This document shows, piece after piece, positions 1-11,455 of a stretch of DNA of 64,000 bases (positions are counted from its first letter, which is position 1; each line of letters begins with the position of its first letter). The position numbers and the translations under genes are program-made. The stretch is taken from contig BCIG01000010.1 in assembly GCA_001599915.1 (NCBI GenBank), forward strand, positions 372,001 through 436,000, read 5' to 3'. Source of the DNA: Symbiotaphrina buchneri (lineage: Eukaryota > Ascomycota > Symbiotaphrinales > Symbiotaphrinaceae). The notes beneath the pieces were generated by a model. The model saw only the letters and a list, made by a program, of their open reading frames with translations. It was not told the origin of the DNA and made no database searches.

Positions 1-1488
1 TTGGATTCGTTCAGCCGGAGTGGGGTAATCATGCAAGTTCTGGCGATAATATCGTGCCAAAGACCTATGACCCGCTGTTCGACCTGAAGGAAGATGCAGT
101 TCATATTCATCATGGTAGACCGCCCGATTGTGTGTGTGGGCATGCGAGTGATATCCATCTGCATTCCGATGTGGTCGTGGGTCATGGTGCGAGTGATGAT
201 GATTCCTCTGTAACCGCTCGTACGACGGAGTCTGGTCGAGGGGAACGGCGGTGAGCTCTTCAGAATCCAAGGAAGATGCCGAGCTGTCGGTCTCCCAGCC
301 TTCCCCGTCCTCGGCTGTCCCGTCAACGCCATCCTCCCCTTCAACAGTCATCTTGACGTCTCCATCACGTCTGGCTCCGAGCTTCACGCCGTTCCTCCCG
401 GGTTCGCCATTCTCCGTGACATCGTCATCCTCACTGTCTTCCTCGTCGTCTGAGTACGTAGTTCTGAAGTCATAAAACTGGCCAACTTCTATCATCTCAT
501 CTTCCGTCTCGAATGCAATCATACAGTGCCCCTTGTCTCTCATATGCGTCTGTACTCCACTCACGGTCCCCTTGACCTTTCCGCAGTAAAGACATTCATG
601 CAAAACATGGATCCTGTCGTGCAAATAGCCGATCAAGCCCTCCAGGTCAACAAGGTATTCCTGTTCTGGGATGAAAGTACCATGTATTCTTTCCATGTGG
701 GTGAGATTTAATGGGAGTGTTGGTGAATCGTAGTTGCAGAAGAGACACCGATTCAAATGAACAGACTTCTCCGAATCTTCAGCTGTAGCTGGAACAAATG
801 ATGACGTGGTTGTAGCAGACAGAGGATGTTCTATGGGTTCCTTCGACCTCGGATCCGGACTCTCTGGGCGGGATGATGAGTGGCCATTGCTGATGGAGGC
901 CTTCTTGACGCCGTTAACGACTTTGATGAACTCCTCCTCAACATCCGAGCCGTCATCTGTGCTAGATTTGTCGTCCTGAGCTGCAGTCTTCGTCGGCTCT
1001 CCGAGAGAGAATGTTGAGCTCATGACCGAGTTCGTCTCATCATCCTTTACATTCCAAGCTGACAACCTTGTCTTGTGTTTCTGGCTTCCCAGGTGGTTCT
1101 GATACGCATTTGCACTGTAGTAGGTCTTCTGACACACTGTGCAGACCTTTTCATATGCCGCCTTCGCTGCCTCGGCCGTGGTCGTAGCCTGTGCGCTGAG
1201 CACCTTTTCGGCGAATGTCTCGGAAGACAGCGGAGGTAATGATGCTACACGGCGCTTGAGATTGTAACGGCTTTGGGGGCATTGTTAGCATCCTAGAAGC
1301 CACCTGAGAGAGGGTAGGGAAAAGGAAACTCACTGCCAATCGCTACGCATATGTGCCCTCTGCAGCTCACTACTCCGGAACGCCACTTGGCAGCTGTTGC
1401 AAGTGAAGGGATGGGATGCAGGAACTGGTGCTTCAGGCTGCTCAGCAGGGCCGGGCAGACTTGTTTGCCTTGGTGCGATGGTAGCCAT
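1..1488 (-). CDS. REI1: REI1-type cytoplasmic 60S biogenesis factor, 3' end cut by window edge
   Basis: C2H2 zinc-finger protein of the Rei1/ZNF622 family, which acts in the cytoplasm to help release and recycle pre-60S shuttling factors such as Arx1/Alb1. Two exons are seen: 1334..1488 and 1..1270, with a 63-nt intron (donor GTGAGT, acceptor ending AAAG). Splicing joins an Asp-Trp-His codon run, giving the family motif MRSDWHRYNLKRR right after the first finger (TCNSCQVAFRSSELQRAH). A second finger pair follows (CTVCQKTYYSANAYQNHLGS), then a Ser/acid-rich linker, a third finger around CLFCNYDSPTLPLNLTHM, a fourth at CLYCGKVKGTVSGVQTHM and the conserved ELHLPSGRTAGHRSLARYYR tail motif just before the edge. 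The first ATG, at 1488, gives a short Pro-rich leader before finger 1. Only the C-terminal few dozen residues should be missing. Identification is firm because all four fingers and the tail motif are in order. Confidence 0.95.
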
Positions 1489-3355
1489 GTTTGCTGTGCT
1501 GAGAGAAGGAGTAGATGGTAAGAAATCAAGATAATGCCCAGAGACCCGGATGGTTGAACACGCTGCAGTGGAAAAATTCGCCCAACAACACGAACAGCAG
1601 AGGTCGTGGCAACAGCCTTGTTGAGACTTTCAAGACAGGAGAAGGATGAGGTAGGAAAGGCGGGATAGCAAGGGCCTAATGCCAATGTGCGGTGTGTGGA
1701 AAATAGCGTATCTGGGCCAAATTGGAAAGGAGGGGCAGGCCGACGATAATGGAAATGGGGGTTGAGGGGGACCGACAGATTTTGGCGTTGGGACAAGACA
1801 AGAAAAGCCAAAAGTGCGCGTTTAAAGTGTCGTTTTGGCGCTAAGTGCGTGCCGTCGCACCGAACTTTGACCGGTGAATCATGACGCTGCTTCGCTCGCT
1901 TGATGAGCGCCACAGGGACGGCCAACAGTCACCTGCGAATAACAAGCAAGGGCAGGAAAATTAGGGGACCAGCGAACGAACCAGTGAACAACCTCAGTTC
2001 AGTGACAAGCCGGACCCGGCAAAGACTGCATCTCCCCCGTTATCGAAGCTGCCACCCCTAATTGGCCGGTGTAGCTCAGCCCTACCCAAGGCTATCCGTC
2101 ACAAGCCGGCCAAGCAGCCCTCCCAAGCCCCAGGCACGCGGGGCCGGTGCTGAAATGCCGCGATCACGGATTGCGGTAACAGCGCCATGCCACAGGGAAG
2201 ATGACCTGACAGTCTTTATTGTTCTATTCTTGGGGACGGCACGCCTTTTCATTCGTCCCACCAGAGCCAGAGTCTATGCAAGTAATATTAAGGTACCCCA
2301 TAGCTATAGTAGCACGTACCCTATTTTGATATTGTAAACTTGATGACGTAGACTGCTGAGGTTGGCTCCATGGAGAGCTATTTACAATTCTTCTATCGAC
2401 CAAATCAACCCCATGAAATTCCAAGTTGACCGCATGCCTATCTCAGGATGACAAAAATAAGGTCGATACGGAGGCAATATTTCACAAGTACTCAATAACA
2501 GGCCCAAGGAGAAATGGGCGGAACTGTCGACATTCTCTCTGGCAACGCCTACATATACTGAACCGCCGGACAACAACGGTGCAGATTGGAAAGAGTTTGG
2601 GGAATCGGGAGCCTGAAAACGATGATCAAGATTCGGGGGATTAATTACTACACTCTCAGATGTACCCTGTCATTCACATAAATGGAAAATAGTGTTACTG
2701 TCTATTTAATTGCGGGTGAAATATTTAGAGATATTGATTACCATGGATTGTCCGATATAAAGTTAGGCTGTGATATCCAAATGACTTCCAGGGGCAATGG
2801 TCCGTCTCGGATGAAAAGATAACATTACCTTATGCACCTCACACAATGGCGGTTGGTTCAGTATTATTATGGCGGTGTTTCAGACTACGCAGATGATAGT
2901 GCCCGTTTGATATAGGGTAAGGACGCTGGATGTTCCTTTTGGACGTCCATCAAACATTGACTGCACATCAAGTCACCATAGAGATCATCATTCAAGGCAA
3001 GTTAGAAGAGCACTTGAGCTCACACCACAGGATGCGGCAAGACCGCAGTTGATCAGGTATACCCATTGATGGTAACCCACCATTGAGGCACATATGGAAG
3101 CCTGTTGCATTTCTTAGCATAACTCCGGCTAAACTTCAGAGGGGCATTTGAGAGCTAATATCTTCTTTCACGCCGTACGCCCGTCCCAACCAATATGAAC
3201 TAATCGCTGATGAAAGAGCCACGGGCGCCCATAGAGCATTATAACAACAATACCTTGGAGCAGGAACCGTCAGCCAACGAGGTCTTGGAAAGCGGGTAGA
3301 CCACCATGAGAATATCTCCAAGGAAACAGGCCCAAAAGCATCCGCCGAGTTCTGC
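1489..3355. other. Intergenic region between REI1 start and SPF30 stop
   Basis: About 1.87 kb without a convincing gene. It contains the upstream region of REI1 (which reads leftward) and the 3' flank of the Tudor gene. Open frames here are short, lack splice-linked extensions and show no family motif; the 210-codon minus frame at 1293-1925 overlaps REI1 exon 1 in another frame. The part from about 2640 to 3100 is more AT-rich than its surroundings. I see no RNA gene or repeat that I can name. Confidence 0.6.
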
Positions 3356-4358
3356 TCATTCCTCCTCTGCAGCTTGCTGGTAGATGTGACGGCTACGCGT
3401 AGGATCCTTGCGCATCTGTTGTCCGGAACCCGTGAAACCCACTGCGATGGAAGGTGAGCGTCCAATCCAGTGCGGGCGCCAGGACCGGAGACTTACCTCT
3501 AGCGTTGACTCCTTCGCCTGTCCTAAACATGCTTTCTTTCTTCGCCACTTTGCCTAGCTTGCCCTTGCTCTGAAATTCCGCCCATTTGTTCTTTCCCGCC
3601 TCTAGCTCCTTGTTCGCTTTGACCTTCCTCGGCACCTTCGCGGGTCTAGGAGGGCCATCGCTTACTTTGCTGGGCTCTTTCTTGACCTGGCTTGCAAGAG
3701 CAGGATCTATGTGTGCGGCAGCAGAAATAACGCTGGAGTTGACCGGAGATGTCGGCGTCATTGGCGCTGGCGAACCATCAGCTTTGCGCTTCTTTGAATC
3801 GTTGTTCATCGGCTTGATGTCTTGGCCAGTCAGAGTCTCAGTACCACCATAACCCTTGAACGTGACAATGTAAACGGGGGAGGCCTTTGACCCGGTGATG
3901 GAGGTGATACGGGCGGGATAGAATGATTTGTCGCCGGATACCCATCGAGCTAGGACATTGTCATTGACCTGGAAGCTTGCATGGGCCGACTGAGCTTCAT
4001 CAGCAGGGCTGAAAGGCGCCCCGGGCCGTCGGAATCCCGGTTGGAAGGCAGGATGATTCTCCCTCGACCATTTCTCCTTTGGGGGCGGTGACGATTGTTT
4101 GGAGGATGCTGGTGCTGAGGCTGGCTTTAGCTCTGCAATGGCCGTTTCGGTGAGGGATATGACTTCTTCAAGTTCAGTCTTGAGATTCTGAAGTTCAGCA
4201 TTGTCCGGGTCCGCCTGCAACCCTAACTGAACTGTCTCGAGCTAGACGAAGGGAAAGAATAAGCATTTTCCAGAGTACAGACGGTTGAGAATGGTGAGCC
4301 GAACCTGAAGCTTATATTCCTTGACTTCCGCCTCGAGGTTCGCCAGCTCATTGCTCAT
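3356..4358 (-). CDS. SPF30/SMNDC1-like Tudor-domain splicing factor
   Basis: Predicted 294-residue nuclear protein of the survival-motor-neuron-related splicing factor 30 family, which joins the U4/U6.U5 tri-snRNP to the assembling spliceosome; the Tudor domain binds dimethyl-arginine tails of Sm proteins. Three exons: 4305..4358, 3497..4241 and 3356..3441 (introns 63 and 55 nt; lengths 54+745+86 = 885). Residues 1-50 form a helical Leu/Glu-rich start (MSNELANLEAEVKEYKLQ, then LETVQLGLQADPDN). The Tudor domain runs roughly 95-150 (VLARWVSGDKSFYPARI, YIVTFKGYGGTETL). The C-terminal family signature is split by the last intron and restored by splicing: MFRTGEGVNARVGFTGSGQQ, followed by MRKDPTRSRHIYQQ and a short acidic end. 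The start is set by the first in-frame ATG, in its own 18-codon exon. Confidence 0.92.
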
Positions 4359-6026
4359 TGTGGGATAGAGATCAAACACTTGTGTGCAGTTGCGAGCGCG
4401 CTGCTGTTTGCAGTATGCTGACGAGACTGGATATCAGTATGATACAGTTGCTCGATTGACACCAGCGATTTGACGATGACTAAGTCGGCGGAGAGGTAAG
4501 AACTTCATTCACATCGACGACACTTTCTATGGTGGCCACAAATGTCGTGCGCAGTGCATTCTTGGTCTATCTGCTCGCACGTAGAACTATAACAACCTCC
4601 TCGCCACTAACAAGGACCTTGATTGGCCCGGAATATACTTGCCTGGCTGGATTCTTATCACTGATTACCTCAGTATGAGGCATTGAGACACCGTGAGAGC
4701 TTTGAACAAAAATTCCCAGATAGGCCATCTTTGCTATGCAATATGTTGTGAGAGAATCAGTGCTGTACATACGCTTCGTACTATGTACGAGTACGACTAT
4801 TCGTACCTGCAATGTCCCGCTGAGACAGATCTTGCACTAGGCGGCTCGGATTTAAGGTACGAGTACGAATAGGCGGTCACTTGACGATCTCTGCCTCCAT
4901 TTACCTCAACATCGCGTCCAATAATATAATGTATGTACGTTGTCCGAAAAACGAGTAGAGTCATGAAGCTGCCATTGCTCCCGCAGACAAACAAAAACTT
5001 GAGCATTTGTACCTGATATGCGTCGACTTGAGGACCTTCTTAGGCAAAGGACGGTACAGTACTTCGTAATAACTCACATATCGTCCGCAAGAAAACATCC
5101 TTGCCATCGTCAGGAGTCATGACAGTGCGGTGTGCGCCCCCCTCTTCGACCGGCTTCTAGATTCAGGCCTTCCTCATGGAATCCTAAGCCAATTAGAGTA
5201 GTCGCTGGGATTGGAGGAGGACGAGTAGGACAGGGCGAGAACAGTGGTGCCTGAGCAAGGCTTGACCTTTCTCGTCTAGCTGAGCAGATTGGGGCCGTTT
5301 TAGGAGCAGCCGTTCCGACCGACTTTAGTGCATATTATAAATCCATCTCACCCACTAAACTGTGACTCCGTACAGCAGACGGCGACCGCTGGTAGTGCAA
5401 GTTGCTGCACAATAATGACGCCGACTCCCACACCTACGCCCACACCCACACCCAACCTTACGCCTATGCCTATGCCCATCATAGGGCGTCCCCTTCCCCC
5501 CCGCCAGAAAATCTACCTTTACCTATCCTAGAGCCAAGGCCAAAACGAGTCTTTTCCATCCCTAACTTCCGCCTGCCAACCTCTTTTCCGACGACATCTT
5601 TCCTCTTCCCTACTTGAATTCACTGTCTTCGACCTGCCATCGACCTCTGGTTCTCCTGATAGTAGTGGAGGGAGCAAAGGCCGAGTATCACACCACACTT
5701 CAGGCATTGTTGAGTAATCCGGCCTGGGAGGGGTCCTCTTCCGACTCCAGCGAGGGACAGGTGTTCGTACACCACATTTCCGGCTGCGACCGGTGCTCTT
5801 TCTTCTCAATCGTGCCACTCGCCGTCGATTGGACCGAGACCACTCAGCGAGTGTCGAAACTGGCCGTTGCCTGGGATTGCTTTTGGCCTTCGTCCTGCAA
5901 TCATTTGGAGGTTCAAGGCTCATTGTACAAGGGGACCATTGCATTTGCCCGGTTGGGTTAACGTAAAAGGACTGCTGGGACAGACGACCTTGCATCGTCA
6001 ACAGCGCTGCTCATCATCAACATCGG
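4359..6026. other. Divergent promoter region of SPF30 and the AP-1 gene, with a low-complexity tract
   Basis: About 1.67 kb between two genes that read away from each other. No coding family is recognisable. The part near 5410-5480 is a C/A-rich tract (repeated cccacacc and ctatgcc units). The long distance and the pyrimidine-rich sequence up to 6026 fit a long 5' leader for the bZIP regulator. Small frames at 4567-5006 on the minus strand have no recognisable content. Confidence 0.5.
5415..5531 (+). other. Possible upstream ORF with Thr-Pro repeat in the AP-1 leader
   Basis: An ATG at 5415 opens a 38-codon frame whose peptide begins with a Thr-Pro repeat (MTPTPTPTPTPTPNLTP), then MPMPIIG, and stops at 5531, about 500 nt before the bZIP start. 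If the leader is transcribed this far upstream it would be an upstream ORF. The repeat is a direct result of the C/A-rich tract, so it may be only low-complexity DNA. There is no transcript evidence in the sequence. Confidence 0.25.
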
Positions 6027-8168
6027 ATGAGTAACATGGCAACCACATCATCTACCAACCAAGGCTTCAAACCCGAATTATACCTGTCGCCCGGTCAGCA
6101 GGACCTCCTGTTAGCCGCATTGTCATCCAACAGTCCCTCAGTGCACAACAACAAGAAGTTGAACTCGAGACCGGGACAACAGACCGCTCAACATAACAGC
6201 ATCTCGTCCATGAGCCATTCACAACAAACGTCTCCGCAACAGCCCTTGCATAATACCATGGGTGCCCAGCTCTTTGATTCGCCGCAGCAGCAGGCTCCTG
6301 GGTCTGATCCCCTATTGGCGCTCGACCTTGACGATAGCCCTTTCATTGATTACGACCCAGAATTCGACCTGGATGGAAGCTTTGATTATGACATCAATGG
6401 TGATGGTGCTCAAATGATCGGTGCTCTTCCCGGTACCTCGAGCTCAGGCGGGTCTGGAACTATGGGGACCTCATATACGAATCAACAGGCGGACAATCAT
6501 CACGATAAGCGCAAGAATTCGCAAGATGATGACGACGAGGAGGAAACTGGCGGAGGAAAGCGAAGGGAGGGAGATGATAGGGTAGCTAAGAAGCCCGGAA
6601 GAAAGCCTCTTACCTCCGAACCAACATCTGTGAGTGCTTCATAGGGATCGTTGAACATCATTGAAGCAAACGCTGACACAAGTATCATTGTAGAAACGTA
6701 AAGCACAAAACCGTGCAGCGCAAAGAGCTTTCCGCGAAAGGAAGGAAAAGCATCTGAAGGATCTTGAGACGAAGGTCTCGGATCTGGAGAAAGCCTCTGA
6801 GGCTGCGAACCATGAAAACGGTCTACTCCGCGCACAAGTAGAAAGGCTCACCAGTGAACTCGCCGAGTATCGCAAACGACTCTCCTTGAACGGTGGCAGC
6901 CTTGGGCGGTCTCCACCCCGGGGAGGCTTGACTTCATTCATGTCCAAAGCCAACGACCCGAACAACTTCCAATTCCAATTCCCCAAATTTGGAGGTCTCC
7001 CGGGAGCTAACATGTTCAACAACGGCACTGCTGCTGTTGATAAGAGCACTGCCTTTCCCACTCCATCAAGTGCTGGCGCCGCATCGTTGGCCGACAAGTC
7101 TGGTCTACAATCTATGAGTCCCAAGGGCAGACCTCCATTGAACGCATCTACTGGAAACACTCCGGTCGGTTCGATGCAGAATGTCCCTAAATCTACTTTG
7201 TCGGTTACCCAGACGAACACCGGCATTGAGAGTCTGAATGGCCTCTTCAGTCCTTCAATTCTCGATAACGCGAACCGCTCGTTCTCGAGCGAGTATTTTG
7301 ATAACAGCCCGCTGAGTCTGGGTGACCAAACTCTGCGTACTGACGGTTTGCAGTCCAATGGACGAAGTCAATCGGGACAGAACACCTCTGCATCTACCGC
7401 ATCCACCAGCCATTCTCCTTCTGCCTCAACTGCTTCACATACAAATGCGGAGTCTTCTGCGGCTACATCTCCTGATGCCAATGGTGACGGCGAGAAGCAC
7501 AAAGCGTCCTGTGGCTGCACCTACGGCAAGGATGGAGAGTTTGACTTTTGCGAGAAGCTCAATATGGCATGTGGGAACCCGAATAATCCTGTTCCACGTG
7601 CCATGTCACTTCAAAACAGTACGCCGGCGATGCAAGCGAAGACCCCTGCGACTCAGGTACACGACATAGAGTGGCTGGCTCAACAAAACGGCGGGCAGTT
7701 CAGCCCAGACCTTTTCAATAGTTATAGAGAACCCCAGGATGCCATCAACAACGTCGATTTCGGTGGCTTCTTTAACGACGCTTATCTCGGAGACTTGGGC
7801 GGCAGCCCATTTACCTTCAATCCCGTTGGTAGCCCACAGGCGAGGCCTGATCTCCTGCAAGAAATTGATAGTAAACTCGATGTGGACGATGATGAGGTTG
7901 TGCCTGGTGAAGACACCTCGAAGATGTTAAGTTGCACAAAGATCTGGTTAGTATACCTATCAACATATATCTGTCTTCGCCTGCAGTGCTGACTCCATCT
8001 TGCAGGGATCGTTTGCAGCATGATCCAAACTTCCAGAGCGGTGAGATTGACGTGGACGGCCTCTGTAGTGAACTGAGGGCCAAGGCCAAGTGCTCTGAAA
8101 ATGGCGTGGTTGTTGATGAAAAGGATGTCGACGATGTGCTGCGGAGTCTTCCAGTCAAGCAGAACTAG
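6027..8168 (+). CDS. AP-1/Yap1-like bZIP transcription factor with redox-sensing cysteine domains
   Basis: Predicted 672-residue regulator of oxidative-stress genes (Yap1/Pap1/NapA type). In this family the protein shuttles through the nucleus and accumulates there when peroxide makes disulfides between two cysteine-rich domains, hiding an export signal. Exons: 6027..6629, 6694..7946, 8006..8168 (introns 64 and 59 nt). The bZIP starts exactly at exon 2: basic region KRKAQNRAAQRAFRERKEKH (about residues 202-221), then a leucine zipper to about 260. A long Ser/Asn-rich middle follows. The N-terminal cysteine domain has ASCGCTYGKDGEFDFCEKLN and MACGNPN; the C-terminal one has LSCTKIWDRLQ, VDGLCSELRAKAKCSENG. 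An acidic, Gln-rich N-terminus (about 75-125) may be an activation or regulatory region. The last intron cuts the Trp codon inside the C-terminal cysteine domain. The ATG at 6027 follows a 5' region with no closer in-frame start; a second ATG lies three codons later. Confidence 0.95.
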
Positions 8169-9052
8169 CCACAAGCGGAGGGCTTTGCCAACGGCATCTT
8201 TTTCGGTCTTGGTGTTTCGGCTGTCTGAAACTTGGGGATCTCCAAGAACTCATGGGGCGTATGGAATGGCTCGGTAAGCATTTATGGGGGATATCAAGTT
8301 CGTCGTGTTTTCTTTCCCTCTATGTGATGGTTTCCGGTGGTGTTTGGGCCTGGCTCGGGCCTTTGGTTTTACGGCGGCAAAAAGAAAAACTCCACTCTTC
8401 AGATTGGCACTGTGAGCTAAATCTTGTCGTGTAGCGACGAGCAAACTACTCGTACAGCTGTTAGCAGCCGCAAAATCTCTATCAATGATCTTCACTCTGT
8501 TACGGAGACTAGATATTTGAGCAGGAGTGTAGAGTGGCCTAGCTACCTGGTACCATAATTAAAACGGTGCCGATGATGCACTTAATACTTCCTATGAGAT
8601 CCTGATTTGGGAAACGGCACATTTCTTTAGCTTTTAGCGTTGAGCTCTCCCTCCTGAATCTGTGTATTATTACCTCCTCGAGGCCGTCTGGTCGTCCACC
8701 GTGAAGGGAGGTGGTTAGTCAGCCTAAAAGGTGAAAGTGTGAAGCCCAAAAGCAAGTCCGTCACGCTAGCGAGTCTACGAGAGTACAGCCTCCCTGAGAC
8801 ACCTTCTTTAGTCCTTTACCTTGGAACACACCAAAAGTGAGGAGAGAAACATTCCCCCTACCGCAAATCTTCACATTTCTCCATCCTACTCGCCGCTTTG
8901 GCTTCTAATCCCTATTTCCTCACTTCGGCCTGGTAAATACTTTGCAACTCCCTCTTTCCAAGACCCTCCCTTCAGGGTGCGTCGTTGTCCTCATCACCAG
9001 ACGCTCCGTCAGCCACCTGCAAGCTCTTCAGTATTGACCTAAGACCTTCCTC
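8169..9052. other. Intergenic region, AP-1 gene to DUF2433 gene
   Basis: About 0.88 kb holding the 3' flank of the bZIP gene and the promoter and leader of the DUF2433 gene. The last 200 nt are pyrimidine-rich (ctttcc/ctcc runs), typical of filamentous-fungal core promoters. Nothing else recognised. Confidence 0.5.
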
Positions 9053-11455
9053 ATGGCCTCTGTATGTCCCCGACATCTTCCTTTCTGTTTCATCTCATGT
9101 GTATGATGATCTTTTTGAAGCTAATTCTGGACCCTCTAGTCTCGTCCTCCCCCATACAGTCAGGCCTATCTACCCAACGGTGCTTCTCCAGCACCCGGTG
9201 GCGCAGCAAATCTGCTCCCAAACCAAGGCCGTGTCGTACAAGCTGGAGGGGCAAGGATACTCTGCGTTGCAGATGTTAGAGGTATTAACTTTTATACAAG
9301 TCTTAAAGCCCGTCATCGACTCACCTCTCCACTTTACAGGAAATCTCCGTTCACTCAATGAACTCGCCAAACAGGCACGCGCCGATCATATCATTCATAC
9401 TGGAGACTTCGGTTTCTATGATGAGAGCTCCCTGGAGCGGATTGCGGATAAGTCAGTACATCATTCTGCCGTGCGATGGTCCAGCCCTCTTCCATCAGCT
9501 GCTGACATACAAGCAGGACACTGAAGCATGTCGCACAATATTCTCCTCTGCTCCCTGATCACATCAAGAAGGCGATAACGAGCGCTCCACCGCAACCCTC
9601 AGTAAAGAACCAATACAATCCTGCCGAGCTCCCGCTCTCGGAGCTGCCGCAGTTTCTGAACAAGAAGTACTCCCTTGACGTCCCTGTCTATACTGTATGG
9701 GGTGCATGCGAGGATGTGCGCGTACTCGAGAAGTTCCGTTCTGGCGAATATAAAGTCGACAAGCTTCACATAATCGACGAGGCCAATTCTCGACTATTGG
9801 ATGTTGGCGGTGTCAAGCTCCGTGTGCTGGGTCTTGGCGGTGCGGTGGTCATGCACAAGCTGTTCGATAATGGGGAAGGCAGGACCACCATTGCCGGTGG
9901 ACAGGGTACTATGTGGACCACTCTACTACAAATGGGTGAACTCGTTGATACGGCCAATCGCGTCTATGATCCAACTGAGACCCGAATCTTTGTCACCCAT
10001 GCCTCGCCAGCTCGCGAAGGACTTCTGAATCAGCTGTCCGTGAGCCTCAAAGCCGACTTTTCCATATCAGCCGGTCTTCACTTCCGCTATGGCAGCTCAT
10101 ACAACGAGTTCAGCGTGAATCCAACGCTCGACCACTACCGCGGGAAGTTGGCTGCTTCTAAAGCGTCATTCAACGATGTCTGGGAGACCGTGAAGGGCGA
10201 GGTAGAGCCTGTCGTCAAGGAAAACGAGGCCCAGAACGCTCTACTTCAGAATGCTTTGGGTATTATTGCGAAGATGCCGAACGTGGCCAATGGAGGTAAT
10301 CCATTCGGCGGGCCCGTCAATGGTCCTAATGCAGGCGGCCAGGTTGATGAGCGTGCGTTCAAGAACATGTGGAACTTCAATCTCGCTGATGCCGCCTTTG
10401 GTTGGCTTGTATTGGACATAGATGGAGGCCGCATTGGCACTGAGATGCGGGCGCAAGGCTTCAACTTTGCTCACCGTGGAGGGAAGCCCGGTATGGCTCA
10501 ATCAAACCAGACGGTTGCTAGCACAGTGCCGGCAACTCCCGTCCAAAATGCTCCTGCTCAGGCGCGAGGGCCGCCTGCACAGCAACAACGTGTACCGCCC
10601 CCAGGTCAACAGCAACAGCGTGGACCCCCTCCCCATGCACAGCAACCCCGTGCTGCATCTGTCCAACCCCAGCAGCCTGCTGCAGAAAAAGCTCCTACTC
10701 CCGGAGTGCCTAATGGGCCTTCGCCGGCACCTGCCGGTGCTGGCCAACAGGTCAAGCCTGCTACCCCACAGCCTACAGGGACAACAGTGAATCTGCCAAG
10801 CAAAGAAGCCACAGACAGATCCCATCAAACCCCTTCTAACGGTGTGCGGAATGGCACTGGTGATAAGGGTCCTACTGTTGAAGGCCAAAAGTCGGAGCCC
10901 CCGAGTGAGACGAAACCACTTTTTGGTATTTTCCTGAGAAACAGCAACAACAGTTCGACAGAACCCCAGGTAAGAGATCTCTTCCCTGAGGAAGACAAGG
11001 CCAAGATCCAGCGGGTTCAGTCCCTCGGCCCTGGTAGTTGGGTTGTGCATTTCAGTTCAGCAGAGGAAGTTGAAGAAGTGCTGGCTAGACAACCTGAAGA
11101 GCACAAAGGCAAGGCCCCGTACATGAAAGTATTCATCGAGCGTACAAGCAATCGCAACTTCAGCAATCAAGGCCGCCAAGGGGCTGGCAGGTGGCAGAGC
11201 TCTAACCAGGCAGGCGAAGGTCACCCGGGTGGTTACAAGAGCTCTGGCGAACATACTGTAACCAGCGACAGCGAAGGCGGCAGAGGTGGCCGTGGCCGTG
11301 GGTACAGAGGCAGAGGTGATAGGGGTGGAAGAGGTGGACGTGGTGGTGGTGGCCGCGGCGGGCATCAGAAAGGTGGTGCAGGTGGGGAAGGGGCTCCTGC
11401 GTCGTCCTCGCCAGCGCCTGCCGGCGATTCCAGCTCAGCGCAGGAGAAGTGGTGA
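9053..11455 (+). CDS. DUF2433 protein: phosphoesterase-like N-terminus with Gln/Pro linker and RGG tail
   Basis: Predicted 725-residue protein matching the fungal DUF2433 family, whose exact role is not established. Exons: 9053..9061 (only nine nt, encoding Met-Ala-Ser), 9164..9281, 9340..9451, 9517..11455; all phases agree. The N-terminal half resembles a calcineurin-like phosphoesterase fold: ILCVADVRGNL, then HIIHTGDFGFYDESS, VYTVWGACEDVRV, and IFVTHASPAREGLL. These correspond to the DxH, GD, GNxxD and xH positions, but several metal ligands are altered, so catalysis is doubtful. A Gln/Pro/Ala-rich linker follows (about 350-480), then an RRM-like stretch (LFGIFLRNSN ... VQSLGPGSWVVHFSS) and a C-terminal Arg/Gly-rich tail (GGRGGRGRGYRGRGDRGGRG), suggesting RNA binding. 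The first acceptor is the second of two adjacent CAG sites, at 9161-9163; only it keeps frame with the nine-nt exon. Confidence 0.88.

Noticed and set aside
1293-1925. 210-codon minus-strand frame near REI1
   Set aside because: Overlaps REI1 exon 1 in another frame and has no recognisable content; REI1's own fingers are in the other frame.
6639-7358. 239-codon minus-strand frame
   Set aside because: Antisense to the bZIP region of the AP-1 gene, which is certain.
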